Both the position numbers and the translations under genes were made by a program. From NCBI GenBank assembly GCA_009693345.1, contig SHXL01000007.1:1-28449 (forward strand): DNA of 28,449 nt. The letters run 5' to 3'. This DNA comes from Betaproteobacteria bacterium. GTDB taxonomy: Bacteria > Pseudomonadota > Gammaproteobacteria > Burkholderiales > SG8-39. The number at the start of each line of letters is the position of its first letter. The first letter of the stretch is position 1. The notes beneath the pieces are model-generated. The model ran no database searches and was not told the DNA's origin. It saw only the letters and a program-made list of their open reading frames with translations. This document shows positions 15,759-23,070 of this stretch, in pieces.

Positions 15759-16532
15759 TCAATTTATCAGCCGGCCCTTTTCCGCATCGGGCACTTTCAG
15801 CCCGAGCTTTTCGATCTGCGGGTCGATGTCCTTGCGCCACATCTGGCGCAGCTCCTCGTTGCCCCAGCGGCGGATGCCCAAGGCGACCGCCAGCTCGCTG
15901 AACTTGGAATTCGCCGAACCGAACGTATCGAGCGCGTGGGGGTACCACTTGTCGATCGTCCGCTGCGCTTCGGCCGGGCCCGCCTTGCATAGCTTCTGAT
16001 AGCGGGCGTCGCGCACCAGGTCCTTGATCCTCCGGGCGCCGAAGGAGGCATGAAACTTTTCCTCCCCGACCATGGTGGTCATCTCGCGCGCGAGCGGCGC
16101 ATAGCTGCAGTCTTCCATGGCGCGCAGGTGATACCAGGCGACGAGGTCCATGCAGAAGCAGAAACCGACGACGTCGACCCAGCTTTCCATCGGCACGTTG
16201 AACGCCGCGATCGGGTGCTGCCCCATGCGCAGGGTGAGGAGTTTGTCGGCCATGTCCTCGCCCTCCTTGCCGAAGTGGCGCAGCATGCGGCAGTCGATGA
16301 AGCCTTGGTGCGCCTCGTCCGCGGCGATCTGCGCCTGGATGAAGCGGTCCTCGGCGGTGGGTCCCTGGTTGATCCAGCGGTGGTGCTGCTCCACCGATGC
16401 GAACTCGGTGGAGGCGAGCGCGTAGACGATCTTAAGCAGCGTCGAGCGGTACTCCTCGGTCATCTGCTCGGGTGTCTCCACCTTCCGCATGCCGTTCAAC
16501 GAACCCCACTGCACCGAGCGTGAGACGTGCAT
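15759..16532 (-). CDS. ferritin-like di-iron protein, PaaA/PaaC-like
   Basis: A 257-residue, largely helical protein resembling the PaaA_PaaC (phenylacetyl-CoA epoxidase) family. Candidate metal ligands are in the segments STEF (E43), DEAHQ (D72 to H75) and EEKFH (E158-x2-H161), the paired acidic/His pattern of ferritin-like carboxylate proteins. The first His motif reads D-x2-H rather than E-x2-H. No partner subunits (PaaB, PaaC, PaaE reductase) are nearby, so it is not a standard phenylacetate complex. ATG 16532 has a strong AGGAGGT site 6 bases upstream. It is the last gene of the pdxH-kinase-enolase-like unit, 33 bases after the enolase-like stop. A monooxygenase or O2-sensing role is possible. 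Confidence 0.7.
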   Translation of the reverse strand: MHVSRSVQWGSLNGMRKVETPEQMTEEYRSTLLKIVYALASTEFASVEQHHRWINQGPTAEDRFIQAQIAADEAHQGFIDCRMLRHFGKEGEDMADKLLTLRMGQHPIAAFNVPMESWVDVVGFCFCMDLVAWYHLRAMEDCSYAPLAREMTTMVGEEKFHASFGARRIKDLVRDARYQKLCKAGPAEAQRTIDKWYPHALDTFGSANSKFSELAVALGIRRWGNEELRQMWRKDIDPQIEKLGLKVPDAEKGRLIN

Positions 16533-16565
16533 CGCTGACCTCCTGTTCCGTCGACTGCGTCGATT

Positions 16566-17810
16566 CTAACGTCGCTTGAACAATTTCCGCGCCGGGTACG
16601 GCAACTTGCTTCCGCCCAGCGCCTCCTCGATGCGCATGCCTTCATTCCATTTCGCCATGCGCTCGGAGCGCGCGAAGCTGCCGACCTTGAGTTGGGGCAC
16701 GCCCCAGCCGACGGCCAGGTGGACGATGGATACGTCCTCGGTCTCGCCCGAGCGCGCCGACACGATTGCGCCATAACCGGCTTCCTGCGCCGCGCGCCAG
16801 CAGGCCAGGGTCTCGGTAAGCGTGCCGACTTGGTTTGGCTTGAGGAGTACTGCATTGCAGGCTCCCATGGCCTTTCCATCCAAAAGCTTGTTCTTGTCGG
16901 TAACAAAAAAATCATCTCCTACGATCTGGACCTTTCCGCCCGCTGTCCTCGTAAATGACGCCATCGCTTCGGCATCGTGCTCGGCGAAGGGATCCTCGAT
17001 GGAGACGATCGGGTAGCGCTCGATCCAGCGCAGCAGCATGGCGTGCAGCTGGTCCGCCGAGAGGGTGCGGTTCTCGAGGGCCAGGTGATAGCGCCCGCCG
17101 CGCCAGAGCTGCGTGGCGGCGATGTCGAGCGCGATGGCGACGTCGGCGCCCGGCTCGAAGCCCGCGTCGCTGATCGCGCCAGTCAGCTCGGCGAGCGCTT
17201 CTTCATTCGACTTGAAGGCCGGCCAGTAGCCGCCTTCGTCGGCGACGCCGTAGAGCGCGCTGCGCTTCGCCAGGCGCGCGCCGGCGGCGCGGTAGACCTC
17301 CGCGGTCCACTCCAGGCTCTCGCCGAAGCTGCCCGCGCCAGTGCAGATGATCATGAAATCCTGCACGTCCATGCGCCCCTGCGCGTGCGCGCCGCCGCCG
17401 AAGATCTGGATCTGGGGCACCGGCATCGCCACCGCCCGATTTCCGGCGAGAAACTTCCACAGCGGTTTCTTCGTCGCTGCGGCGGCGGCATGGGCGCAGG
17501 CGAGCGACACCGCGACGATGGCGTTGCCGCCCAGGCGAGATTTGTCCGGGGTGCCGTCCAGATCTACAAGTATCTTGTCGTTTTCTTCCTGATTCAAAAG
17601 CTTTCCGACAAGAGCGCTGCGAATCTCGGTATTCACGCCATGAACTGCCTGTCTGACCTCAATACTCTTGGCTTCGCCGGATCCTGTGGATGCGCCCGCC
17701 GGTGCGATGGCGCGCCCGCGCGCGCCCTTGACGGCCACCTCAACCTCCACGGTAGGCCGGCCACGCGAGTCCCACACGCTGCGTGCAAGGACCTCTAGGA
17801 TCTTTGCCAT
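16566..17810 (-). CDS. enolase superfamily protein, divergent enolase paralogue
   Basis: A 414-residue protein that aligns along the whole of enolase. Metal ligands are kept (D229 in ALDIAA, E272 in IEDPF, D299 in VGDDFF). The catalytic Lys (K324 in LLKPNQ), E192 (ADEGGYWP), H142 (GGGAHAQ) and K375 are also kept. Two positions that are near-invariant in true enolases differ: the SHRSGETED motif reads SARSGETED (A352 in place of His), and QEFMI reads QDFMI (D151). The first Ser of the mobile loop is also Ala (PAGAST). This suggests altered substrate or a weakened 2-phosphoglycerate reaction. ATG 17810 was chosen as the start of homology and overlaps the kinase stop by 16 bases. AT-rich patches occur at 16881-16920 and 17561-17610. 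Confidence 0.85.
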   Translation of the reverse strand: MAKILEVLARSVWDSRGRPTVEVEVAVKGARGRAIAPAGASTGSGEAKSIEVRQAVHGVNTEIRSALVGKLLNQEENDKILVDLDGTPDKSRLGGNAIVAVSLACAHAAAAATKKPLWKFLAGNRAVAMPVPQIQIFGGGAHAQGRMDVQDFMIICTGAGSFGESLEWTAEVYRAAGARLAKRSALYGVADEGGYWPAFKSNEEALAELTGAISDAGFEPGADVAIALDIAATQLWRGGRYHLALENRTLSADQLHAMLLRWIERYPIVSIEDPFAEHDAEAMASFTRTAGGKVQIVGDDFFVTDKNKLLDGKAMGACNAVLLKPNQVGTLTETLACWRAAQEAGYGAIVSARSGETEDVSIVHLAVGWGVPQLKVGSFARSERMAKWNEGMRIEEALGGSKLPYPARKLFKRR

Positions 17811-18796
17811 GCGGCCCTCACTTCGGCGAGCGTGGCGGGCGGCGCACGCAGGAACCGCGCCGCAATCCCGCGCACGAATTCCTTGTCCGAGTCCGACGTG
17901 AGGTACTCGACGGGCGATTTGCCGTCCACGCGTGCGAGCAGCAGGCCGGGCAGCAGGGTCGCAGCGCGCAGTTCGATGCCCGCCCTCGGTTCCCAGGCGA
18001 CGACGGAGAGGTAGGCCTCCGCGAGCACGTCGTAGCACTGCAGGAAGGCCTTGCGCCGCACCGGCACCCACAGGCCCTTCAGCAGCAGGTGATTGAGGCA
18101 GAAGGCGAGGTCGAACGCCGGGTCGCCGTACCACGCGCACTCCGCGTCGAGGAACACCGGGCCCGCGGGGCCGACGAGGATGTTCTTGGGGCTGATGTCG
18201 CCGTGGACGAGCGCGAGCCTTGTCTGAGAAGTTCTTTCAGAAAGTTCTCTCAATTGTCTTGCAAGAGAAACATGAACTTTTCCCGCGGCGAGCAGGTAGG
18301 GCTCGAGGCGGATGGCGTGGAAATTCCCGTCGGTGTCGAACTTCCCGGCGCACGCCTTATCGCCGGCGGTTGCCGCGTGGATGCGCGCGAGGCAGCTGCC
18401 GACCTTTGCCGCGAACTCCCGGTCGGCGCGGCCTTCGGCAAGTTCGGCCTTCCAGAGGGGATGGCCTTTGAGCAGCTCCATCGCAAAGCAGCCCGTGTCG
18501 TCCGCCGCGAGCACTTTCGGCGCCACCCCCGGAATGATCGCGTTCGCGGTTTCAATCCACATGCGCTCGTAGCGGTTGCGCTCGACCGGCACTTCCCAGA
18601 GCTGTTCAACCCGCAGGCGGGGCAGCGCGCGCTTGACGCAGACAGGCCCGGTGCGCAGATCCACCCGCCAGATGTCGGAGGACACGCCGCCCGAGAGCGC
18701 CGCCGCGGGCGGAACCTCATCGGCGGCGGCAAGTCCGTGCTTGCGCAGGAACGCGAGAACCTGATCGGGGAGCAGGAGGACTGGCTCAGGGAGCAA
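17795..18796 (-). CDS. APH-fold phosphotransferase (small-molecule kinase)
   Basis: About 333 residues. It has a nucleotide loop LSGGVSSDIWRV (residues 34-45), Lys at 55 in VCVKRA, the catalytic loop LVHGDISPKNILV (H198, D200, N205), and the metal-binding VFLDAECAWYGDP (D217, E219). This is the aminoglycoside/choline/methylthioribose kinase fold. No resistance-specific features were recognised, and the operon (pdxH before, enolase-like after) argues for a metabolic hydroxyl kinase. The start is set at TTG 18796, overlapping the pdxH stop by 11 bases; no ATG or GTG lies in frame near the start of homology. A strongly AT-rich patch (18221-18280, 21 G/C of 60) lies just upstream of the catalytic loop. 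Confidence 0.82.
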   Translation of the reverse strand: MLPEPVLLLPDQVLAFLRKHGLAAADEVPPAAALSGGVSSDIWRVDLRTGPVCVKRALPRLRVEQLWEVPVERNRYERMWIETANAIIPGVAPKVLAADDTGCFAMELLKGHPLWKAELAEGRADREFAAKVGSCLARIHAATAGDKACAGKFDTDGNFHAIRLEPYLLAAGKVHVSLARQLRELSERTSQTRLALVHGDISPKNILVGPAGPVFLDAECAWYGDPAFDLAFCLNHLLLKGLWVPVRRKAFLQCYDVLAEAYLSVVAWEPRAGIELRAATLLPGLLLARVDGKSPVEYLTSDSDKEFVRGIAARFLRAPPATLAEVRAAWQRS

Positions 18797-19418
18797 GGCG
18801 CTCGATCTTCCACGCGCCGCGGACCGACGTGTAGAGCAGCCGGTCGTGCAGCCGGTTCTCGCGCCCCTGCCAGAACTCGATGCTCGCGGGGACGACGCGA
18901 TAGCCTCCCCAATGGGGCGGGCGGGGAGGAATTTCGCCATGCTTTGCTTTTTGTATTTGCAAAGCGCTTTCAAGAAAATTCCGGTCGGCGACCACCGCAC
19001 TTTGCGCCGAGGCATGCGCCGACAGGCGCGCGCCCAGAGGCCGGCTCAGGAAATATTTGTCCGATTCTGCGGCAGTCACTTTCTCGACACGACCCTCGAT
19101 CCGGACCTGCCGCTCCAGGGGTGCCCATAGAAAGACGAGGCAGGCCAGAGGATTTTCGGCCAACTGGCGGCCCTTGCGGCTCTCGTAGTTCGTGTAGAAG
19201 ACGAAGCCGCCGTCTTCCAGGCCTTTGAGCAGGACGACGCGTGCATTCGGCGCGCCCTCGGCCGATACCGTGGCAAGCGTCATGGCGTTGGCCAGGGGCA
19301 GCTGCGCGGCGAGCGCGTCCTTGAACCAGCGCTCGAACTGCACCAGAGGATCGGCGTGCGTGTCCGCCTCCGAGAACCCGGCGCGCATGTATTCCTGCCT
19401 CAGGTCAGCGATGTTCAT
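18786..19418 (-). CDS. pdxH: pyridoxamine/pyridoxine 5'-phosphate oxidase
   Basis: A 210-residue FMN enzyme that oxidises PNP or PMP to pyridoxal 5'-phosphate. Diagnostic segments are ADPLVQFERWF, ARVVLLKG, VFYTNYESRKGRQL (FMN contacts), the WGGYRV turn followed by IEFWQGRENRLHDR, and the C-terminal WKIERLAP. Length and ends match the family exactly, which supports ATG 19418. It heads a minus-strand operon with the APH-fold kinase and the enolase-like gene. Upstream, TAGAAT lies 9 bases before the ATG, so the transcript may be nearly leaderless. An AT-rich patch (18941-18980, 13 G/C of 40) is present. Confidence 0.95.
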   Translation of the reverse strand: MNIADLRQEYMRAGFSEADTHADPLVQFERWFKDALAAQLPLANAMTLATVSAEGAPNARVVLLKGLEDGGFVFYTNYESRKGRQLAENPLACLVFLWAPLERQVRIEGRVEKVTAAESDKYFLSRPLGARLSAHASAQSAVVADRNFLESALQIQKAKHGEIPPRPPHWGGYRVVPASIEFWQGRENRLHDRLLYTSVRGAWKIERLAP

Positions 19419-19427
19419 CGAGAGCCG

Positions 19428-19433
19428 ATTCTA
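19428..19433 (-). promoter_or_regulatory. candidate -10 box of pdxH
   Basis: On the minus strand, TAGAAT (19433-19428) ends 9 bases before the pdxH ATG, leaving a leader of only a few bases. It overlaps the oppositely oriented TATAAT for the MBL gene, so the two genes share one divergent, mutually exclusive promoter core. Confidence 0.4.
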
Positions 19434-19437
19434 TAAT
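19432..19437 (+). promoter_or_regulatory. consensus -10 box directly upstream of the MBL-fold gene (leaderless start)
   Basis: A perfect TATAAT ends 6 bases before the ATG at 19444, which places the expected transcription start at or next to the A of the start codon. No Shine-Dalgarno sequence can fit between them. A clear -35 is not seen. Confidence 0.55.
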
Positions 19438-19443
19438 AGCCGC

Positions 19444-20439
19444 ATGGTTTTCACCGGCACGACTCCTCCCGGGATTTTCGACTACGGCCACGGCATCTGC
19501 GCCGTGGACAGCGTGTACGACCGCAAAGAACAGACTGCAATCCACCTCCTCATAGAGGAGGGGCGCGCCGCGGTCATCGACACCGGGACGGCGCATGCGG
19601 CGCCTCACGTGCTGGCCGCGCTCGACGCGAAAGGCATCGCGCCCGCGCAGGTCGACTATGTCGTCCTTACGCACGTCCACCTGGATCACGCCGGCGGCGC
19701 GGGGCAATTGATGGCGCGGTTCCCCAATGCGCGTCTGACGGTGCACCCGCGTGGTCTGCGCCACATGGTGGATCCCAGCCGTCTCCTGGCGGCGACGGTG
19801 GCGATCTACGGCGAGCGGGAGACGCGCCGCCTCTATGGGGAAATCCTACCCGTGCCGCAGGCGCGGGTGATCGAGACGCCCGAAGGCGCGACGCTGCGTC
19901 TGGCGGGGCGAGAGCTGCTGTTTCTCGATGCGCCGGGCCATGCGCGGCACCATGTCGTGGTCCTGGACTCGAGGACCGGCCACATCTTCGCCGGCGATAC
20001 CTTCGGCCTCTCCTACCGGGAGCTCGACCAGGAGGGCCGGCAGTTCTCCTTCCCGACCACCAGCCCGTCGCAATTTGATCCTGCTCAATTGCACCGTTCC
20101 ATCGACCGGATGCTGTCGTACGGTCCGGAGGCGGTCTACGTGGCGCATTTCGGCCGGCTGACAAATCTGACGGTTCTCGCAGGGGATCTGCACCGCCTGA
20201 TCGACGCGCACGCCGCGCTGGGCGAGCGCCACCGGAGCGCCGGCGCCGAGCGAAAACGTCTTTTGATGGAAGGTGTTAGGTCGCTCGTGCTCGATGAACG
20301 TGAAAGACAGGGATGGCGCTTGCCGAGTGAAAAAGTGCTCGAAATATTCGCGCTCGACATCGAATTGAACGCGCAGGGAATCGAATCCTGGCTCGATGCA
20401 GAGGAGAAATCGAGCTTGAAATCCAGAAATACCCTATGA
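19444..20439 (+). CDS. metallo-beta-lactamase-fold hydrolase
   Basis: A 331-residue MBL-fold protein. The metal motif THVHLDHAGGAG (about residues 79-90) supplies the HxHxDH ligands, FAGDTFG gives the bridging Asp, and YVAHFGR the last His. The family includes glyoxalase II-like thioesterases, lactonases and others; the substrate is not clear from this sequence. The N-terminus (FDYGHGICAVDSVY) and C-terminal helical part (about residues 240-331) suggest the larger, glyoxalase II/lactonase-like subgroup. ATG 19444 is preferred because homology begins there and a TATAAT sits directly upstream; the frame is open further upstream only as the antisense of pdxH. It is divergent from pdxH. Confidence 0.85.
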   Translation: MVFTGTTPPGIFDYGHGICAVDSVYDRKEQTAIHLLIEEGRAAVIDTGTAHAAPHVLAALDAKGIAPAQVDYVVLTHVHLDHAGGAGQLMARFPNARLTVHPRGLRHMVDPSRLLAATVAIYGERETRRLYGEILPVPQARVIETPEGATLRLAGRELLFLDAPGHARHHVVVLDSRTGHIFAGDTFGLSYRELDQEGRQFSFPTTSPSQFDPAQLHRSIDRMLSYGPEAVYVAHFGRLTNLTVLAGDLHRLIDAHAALGERHRSAGAERKRLLMEGVRSLVLDERERQGWRLPSEKVLEIFALDIELNAQGIESWLDAEEKSSLKSRNTL

Positions 20440-20444
20440 AACGA

Positions 20445-20473
20445 TTGACATGCTCCCCAAGATTCGGCATTGT
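20445..20473 (+). promoter_or_regulatory. candidate promoter of the SWIB gene
   Basis: A perfect TTGACA (20445-20450) lies 5 bases after the MBL stop. After a 17-base spacer comes CATTGT (20468-20473), a weak -10 with three of six matches. The predicted leader is about 70 bases and ends with a strong AGAGGAGA ribosome site (20536-20543) before ATG 20551. Confidence 0.4.
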
Positions 20474-20550
20474 TCGGGCTCCGCTGCCCCGACGACGACG
20501 GAAAGATTTACGGGATCCCCAAGACCATATCGTTCAGAGGAGAAATAAAG

Positions 20551-20838
20551 ATGGCGAAAAAGAAAGCAAAGAAAGCCGGCAAAAAGCGTAAGCCTAATGC
20601 CGCGTTCATGAAGCCGATGAATCCGACTGCAGCGCTCGGAGCAGTGATCGGCACCGGCGCGATGCCGCGTACCGAGGTCACCAAGAAGATCTGGATCTAC
20701 ATCAAGAAGCACAACCTGCAGGACAAGAAGAACCGTCGCAACATCAACGCGGACGAGAAACTCAAGCCCGTGTTCGGTGGCAAGGCCCAGGTCTCGATGT
20801 TCGAGATGACGAAACTGGTCAACAAGCACCTCAAGTAA
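20551..20838 (+). CDS. SWIB/MDM2 domain protein
   Basis: A 95-residue basic protein. The first 20 residues are almost all Lys, Ala and Arg. The rest is a SWIB fold: KPMNPTAALGAVIGTG, TEVTKKIWIYIKKHNLQDKKNRRNI and LKPVFGGKAQVSMFEMTKLV. SWIB domains occur in eukaryotic chromatin remodelers and, as stand-alone proteins, in chlamydiae and many proteobacteria, where their role is unsettled; a nucleoid- or DNA-associated role is suspected. The start is fixed by AGAGGAGA 7 bases upstream. The gene is a single unit with its own promoter and terminator. Short basic proteins like this are usually well expressed. Confidence 0.9.
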   Translation: MAKKKAKKAGKKRKPNAAFMKPMNPTAALGAVIGTGAMPRTEVTKKIWIYIKKHNLQDKKNRRNINADEKLKPVFGGKAQVSMFEMTKLVNKHLK

Positions 20839-20859
20839 TCCGCTCGCTCGCAGCACCCT

Positions 20860-20886
20860 GCCGGAGGCGCGGGCCTCCGGCGGTTT
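20860..20886 (+). terminator. hairpin terminator after the SWIB gene
   Basis: A perfect 9-bp stem (GCCGGAGGC 20860-20868 with GCCTCCGGC 20873-20881) has a 4-base loop and lies 21 bases after the SWIB stop. It is followed by GGTTT and C-rich sequence, so the U tract is weak. It sits between convergent SWIB and fbp and could serve both directions. Confidence 0.65.
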
Positions 20887-20918
20887 CCCCTCCTGGATTT
20901 TCCCCTGTAGTCCTGAAT

Positions 20919-21914
20919 TTACTGGCTGTTCGCGTGGTATGACGTGACTCTGTCGACCTCGTTCTTCGACCCCAGCACCACCGCGATGCGCTGGTGCAAT
21001 TTCTTGGGCCGGATGTCCAGGATGCGCGTCTTGCCATCGGTGGCGCTGCCGCCGGCCTGCTCGACGATGAAGGCCATGGGGTTGGCCTCGTACATGAGGC
21101 GCAGCCGCCCGTCCTTGTTCTTCGAGTCCCGCGGGTACATGAAGATGCCGCCGCGCGACAGCACGCGGTAGACGTCGGCCACCATCGAGGCCACCCAGCG
21201 CATGTTGAATTCCTTGCCGCGCGGGCCGTCCTTGCCGGCGAGGCACTCGTCGATGTAGCGCTTCACCGGCGGCTCCCAGCGCCGCATGTTCGAGGCGTTG
21301 ATGGCGAACTCCGCGGTGTCCTGCGGTATTTTTATGCCTTCCTGCGTCAGGACAAAAGTGAAGGTCTCCCGGTCCAGGGTGAATCCGTAGGCGCCGTCGC
21401 CGACCGTGATCACGAGCTGCGTGGTCGGGCCGTAGACCGCGAAACCGGCGGCGACCTGGCTGCGGCCCGGCTGCAGGAAGACCTGCTCGTCGGGTTCCAC
21501 GCCCGGGGGGCAGCGCAGCACCGAGAAAATCGTGCCGACCGAGATATTGACGTCGATGTTGGAAGAACCGTCCAGCGGGTCGAACAGGAGCAGGTACTCG
21601 CCGCGCGGGTAGTGGGTCGGGGTCGGCTTCACGTCCTCCATTTCCTCCGAGACGAGCGCGGCGAGGTTGCCGCCCCATTCGTTCGCCTCGAGCAGGATTT
21701 CGTTCGACATCACGTCCAGGTTCTTCTGGATTTCCCCCTGCACGTTCTCGCTGCTGGCCGAGCCGTGGCCGCCGCCGAGCGCGCCTTTGTTGACGCGCGT
21801 GCTGATCGCCTTGCAGGCGCGGGCGATGGTTTCGATGAGCAGCCGCAGGTCGGCGTTGATCCGGCCGGCGCGCTGGCGCTCGATGAGGAACTGCGTGAGG
21901 GAAGCACGTCGCAT
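20919..21914 (-). CDS. fbp: fructose-1,6-bisphosphatase class 1
   Basis: A 331-residue enzyme of gluconeogenesis (and the Calvin cycle where present) that removes the C1 phosphate of fructose 1,6-bisphosphate. The metal site is LVSEEMED (E90, E91) and FDPLDGSSNIDVN (D112, D115, G116), with further landmarks VYGPTTQLVITVG, FAINASNMRRWEPPV, KEFNMRWVASMVADVYRVL and GRLRLMYEANPMAFIVEQAGG. The N-terminus and length match class I enzymes. It is the last gene of a minus-strand row, 9 bases after the MFS gene, without clear functional relation to it. A small AT-rich patch (21329-21360) codes EGIKIPQ. Confidence 0.96.
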   Translation of the reverse strand: MRRASLTQFLIERQRAGRINADLRLLIETIARACKAISTRVNKGALGGGHGSASSENVQGEIQKNLDVMSNEILLEANEWGGNLAALVSEEMEDVKPTPTHYPRGEYLLLFDPLDGSSNIDVNISVGTIFSVLRCPPGVEPDEQVFLQPGRSQVAAGFAVYGPTTQLVITVGDGAYGFTLDRETFTFVLTQEGIKIPQDTAEFAINASNMRRWEPPVKRYIDECLAGKDGPRGKEFNMRWVASMVADVYRVLSRGGIFMYPRDSKNKDGRLRLMYEANPMAFIVEQAGGSATDGKTRILDIRPKKLHQRIAVVLGSKNEVDRVTSYHANSQ

Positions 21915-21923
21915 GGATGAATT

Positions 21924-23057
21924 TTACCTTCGCTTGCTTGCCAGAAAACTTCCGATAAGCAGCGCGACCGCCATGCCCCACAGGATGGGCGCCATGCCGA
22001 GCGCGGTGCCCACCGCGCCGAAGGCCAGCGGCATGAAGGTTTGGCTCGCGTTGATCATGGTGGTGCGCATGCCGACCACCTCGCCCTGGCGTCCCGGCGG
22101 CGAGGCGGCGTAGAGCGCCGCCATGATCATCGGCTGCGCGCATCCAAGGCCCAGACCGAGGAAGAACGAAAGGGCGATCAGGAACGGCACCTGGGTCGCC
22201 AGCGGGAACAGCGAATAGGCGATGCCGGAGATCGCGAGCGCGGTGCAGACCACGGTCCATTCGCTCAGGCGGCGCGCCACCGAGGGCATGGCGAGTCGCA
22301 CCACGAAGGTCGCCAGCGCGAAGCTGCTCATCACGACGCCGATGGTCGAGGGCGACAGGCCGATGCGCGTGCCGTAGATCGGAATCACGAAGGTGTACAT
22401 GTCCCAGCCGCTGGCGAGCAGGCCGCTGAACAGGAACACGGGAAGCAGGCGAGGGTCGCGCAGCAGGTCCGCGACGCGGTGCTGCACGGCATCCGCCCTC
22501 GGCACATGGGGCCTGCCCGGCACGCCACGCTTCCATAGCAGCAGCGCCGTGCCCGCGGCCGGGGGCAGCGCCATCATCAGGAACGCGGCGCGATAGCCCG
22601 CCAGGTCGATCGCGAAACCGGCCAGCAGCGGGCCGAGGAAACCGCTGACCGAATAGCCGAGCGCGAACCAGCTGAAATTCACCGGGCGCGCCGAGGCCTC
22701 GCCGAGGTTGCCGATGACGTGGTTCAGGGCGATGTGCTGCATCATGAACGCGGTGCCGACGACGGTGGCGGAGACGAACAGCATCGGCATCTCGTGGGAG
22801 GCGAAGGGCAGCAGCATGCCTGCGGCGACGATGACGCCGGCGACAGCGATCGGCCGGAAAGCGCCCACGCGGTCCACCAGCCGGCCCGCCTGGACCGCGA
22901 GCAGCATCGGAATCACGGCGTAGAGCGCCATCAGCACGCCGATCGCCAGGGGTGATGCGCCCTGGTCGATCGCCGAGAGCGAGACCGTGATGCGGCTGCC
23001 GACGAAGCCGACGTGGCTGAGGACCGTCAGCAGGATGAAGTAGAAGAGCGGCTTCAC
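21924..23057 (-). CDS. major facilitator superfamily transporter
   Basis: A 377-residue, very hydrophobic protein with about 12 predicted membrane helices. The loop 2-3 motif is GRLVDRVGAFRP (residues 58-69), the MFS motif A. Loop 8-9 carries a weaker copy (PSVARRLSEW). It has no long soluble domains and is short for the family. It lies 13 bases after htpX and 9 before fbp, so it is probably co-transcribed. Substrate unknown; drug or metabolite efflux is the usual guess for this size. Confidence 0.87.
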   Translation of the reverse strand: MKPLFYFILLTVLSHVGFVGSRITVSLSAIDQGASPLAIGVLMALYAVIPMLLAVQAGRLVDRVGAFRPIAVAGVIVAAGMLLPFASHEMPMLFVSATVVGTAFMMQHIALNHVIGNLGEASARPVNFSWFALGYSVSGFLGPLLAGFAIDLAGYRAAFLMMALPPAAGTALLLWKRGVPGRPHVPRADAVQHRVADLLRDPRLLPVFLFSGLLASGWDMYTFVIPIYGTRIGLSPSTIGVVMSSFALATFVVRLAMPSVARRLSEWTVVCTALAISGIAYSLFPLATQVPFLIALSFFLGLGLGCAQPMIMAALYAASPPGRQGEVVGMRTTMINASQTFMPLAFGAVGTALGMAPILWGMAVALLIGSFLASKRR

Positions 23058-23070
23058 CGCCGCCCGGGCA

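Noticed and set aside
17783..19228. 481-codon plus-strand open frame opposite the kinase and pdxH
   Set aside because: Antisense shadow of two recognised genes; no start signal and no protein-like composition.
20434..22536. 700-codon minus-strand open frame over SWIB, fbp and the MFS gene
   Set aside because: Its translation is Arg/Ala/His-rich with no domains; three genes with clear motifs occupy the same DNA in other frames. It is a high-G+C artefact.
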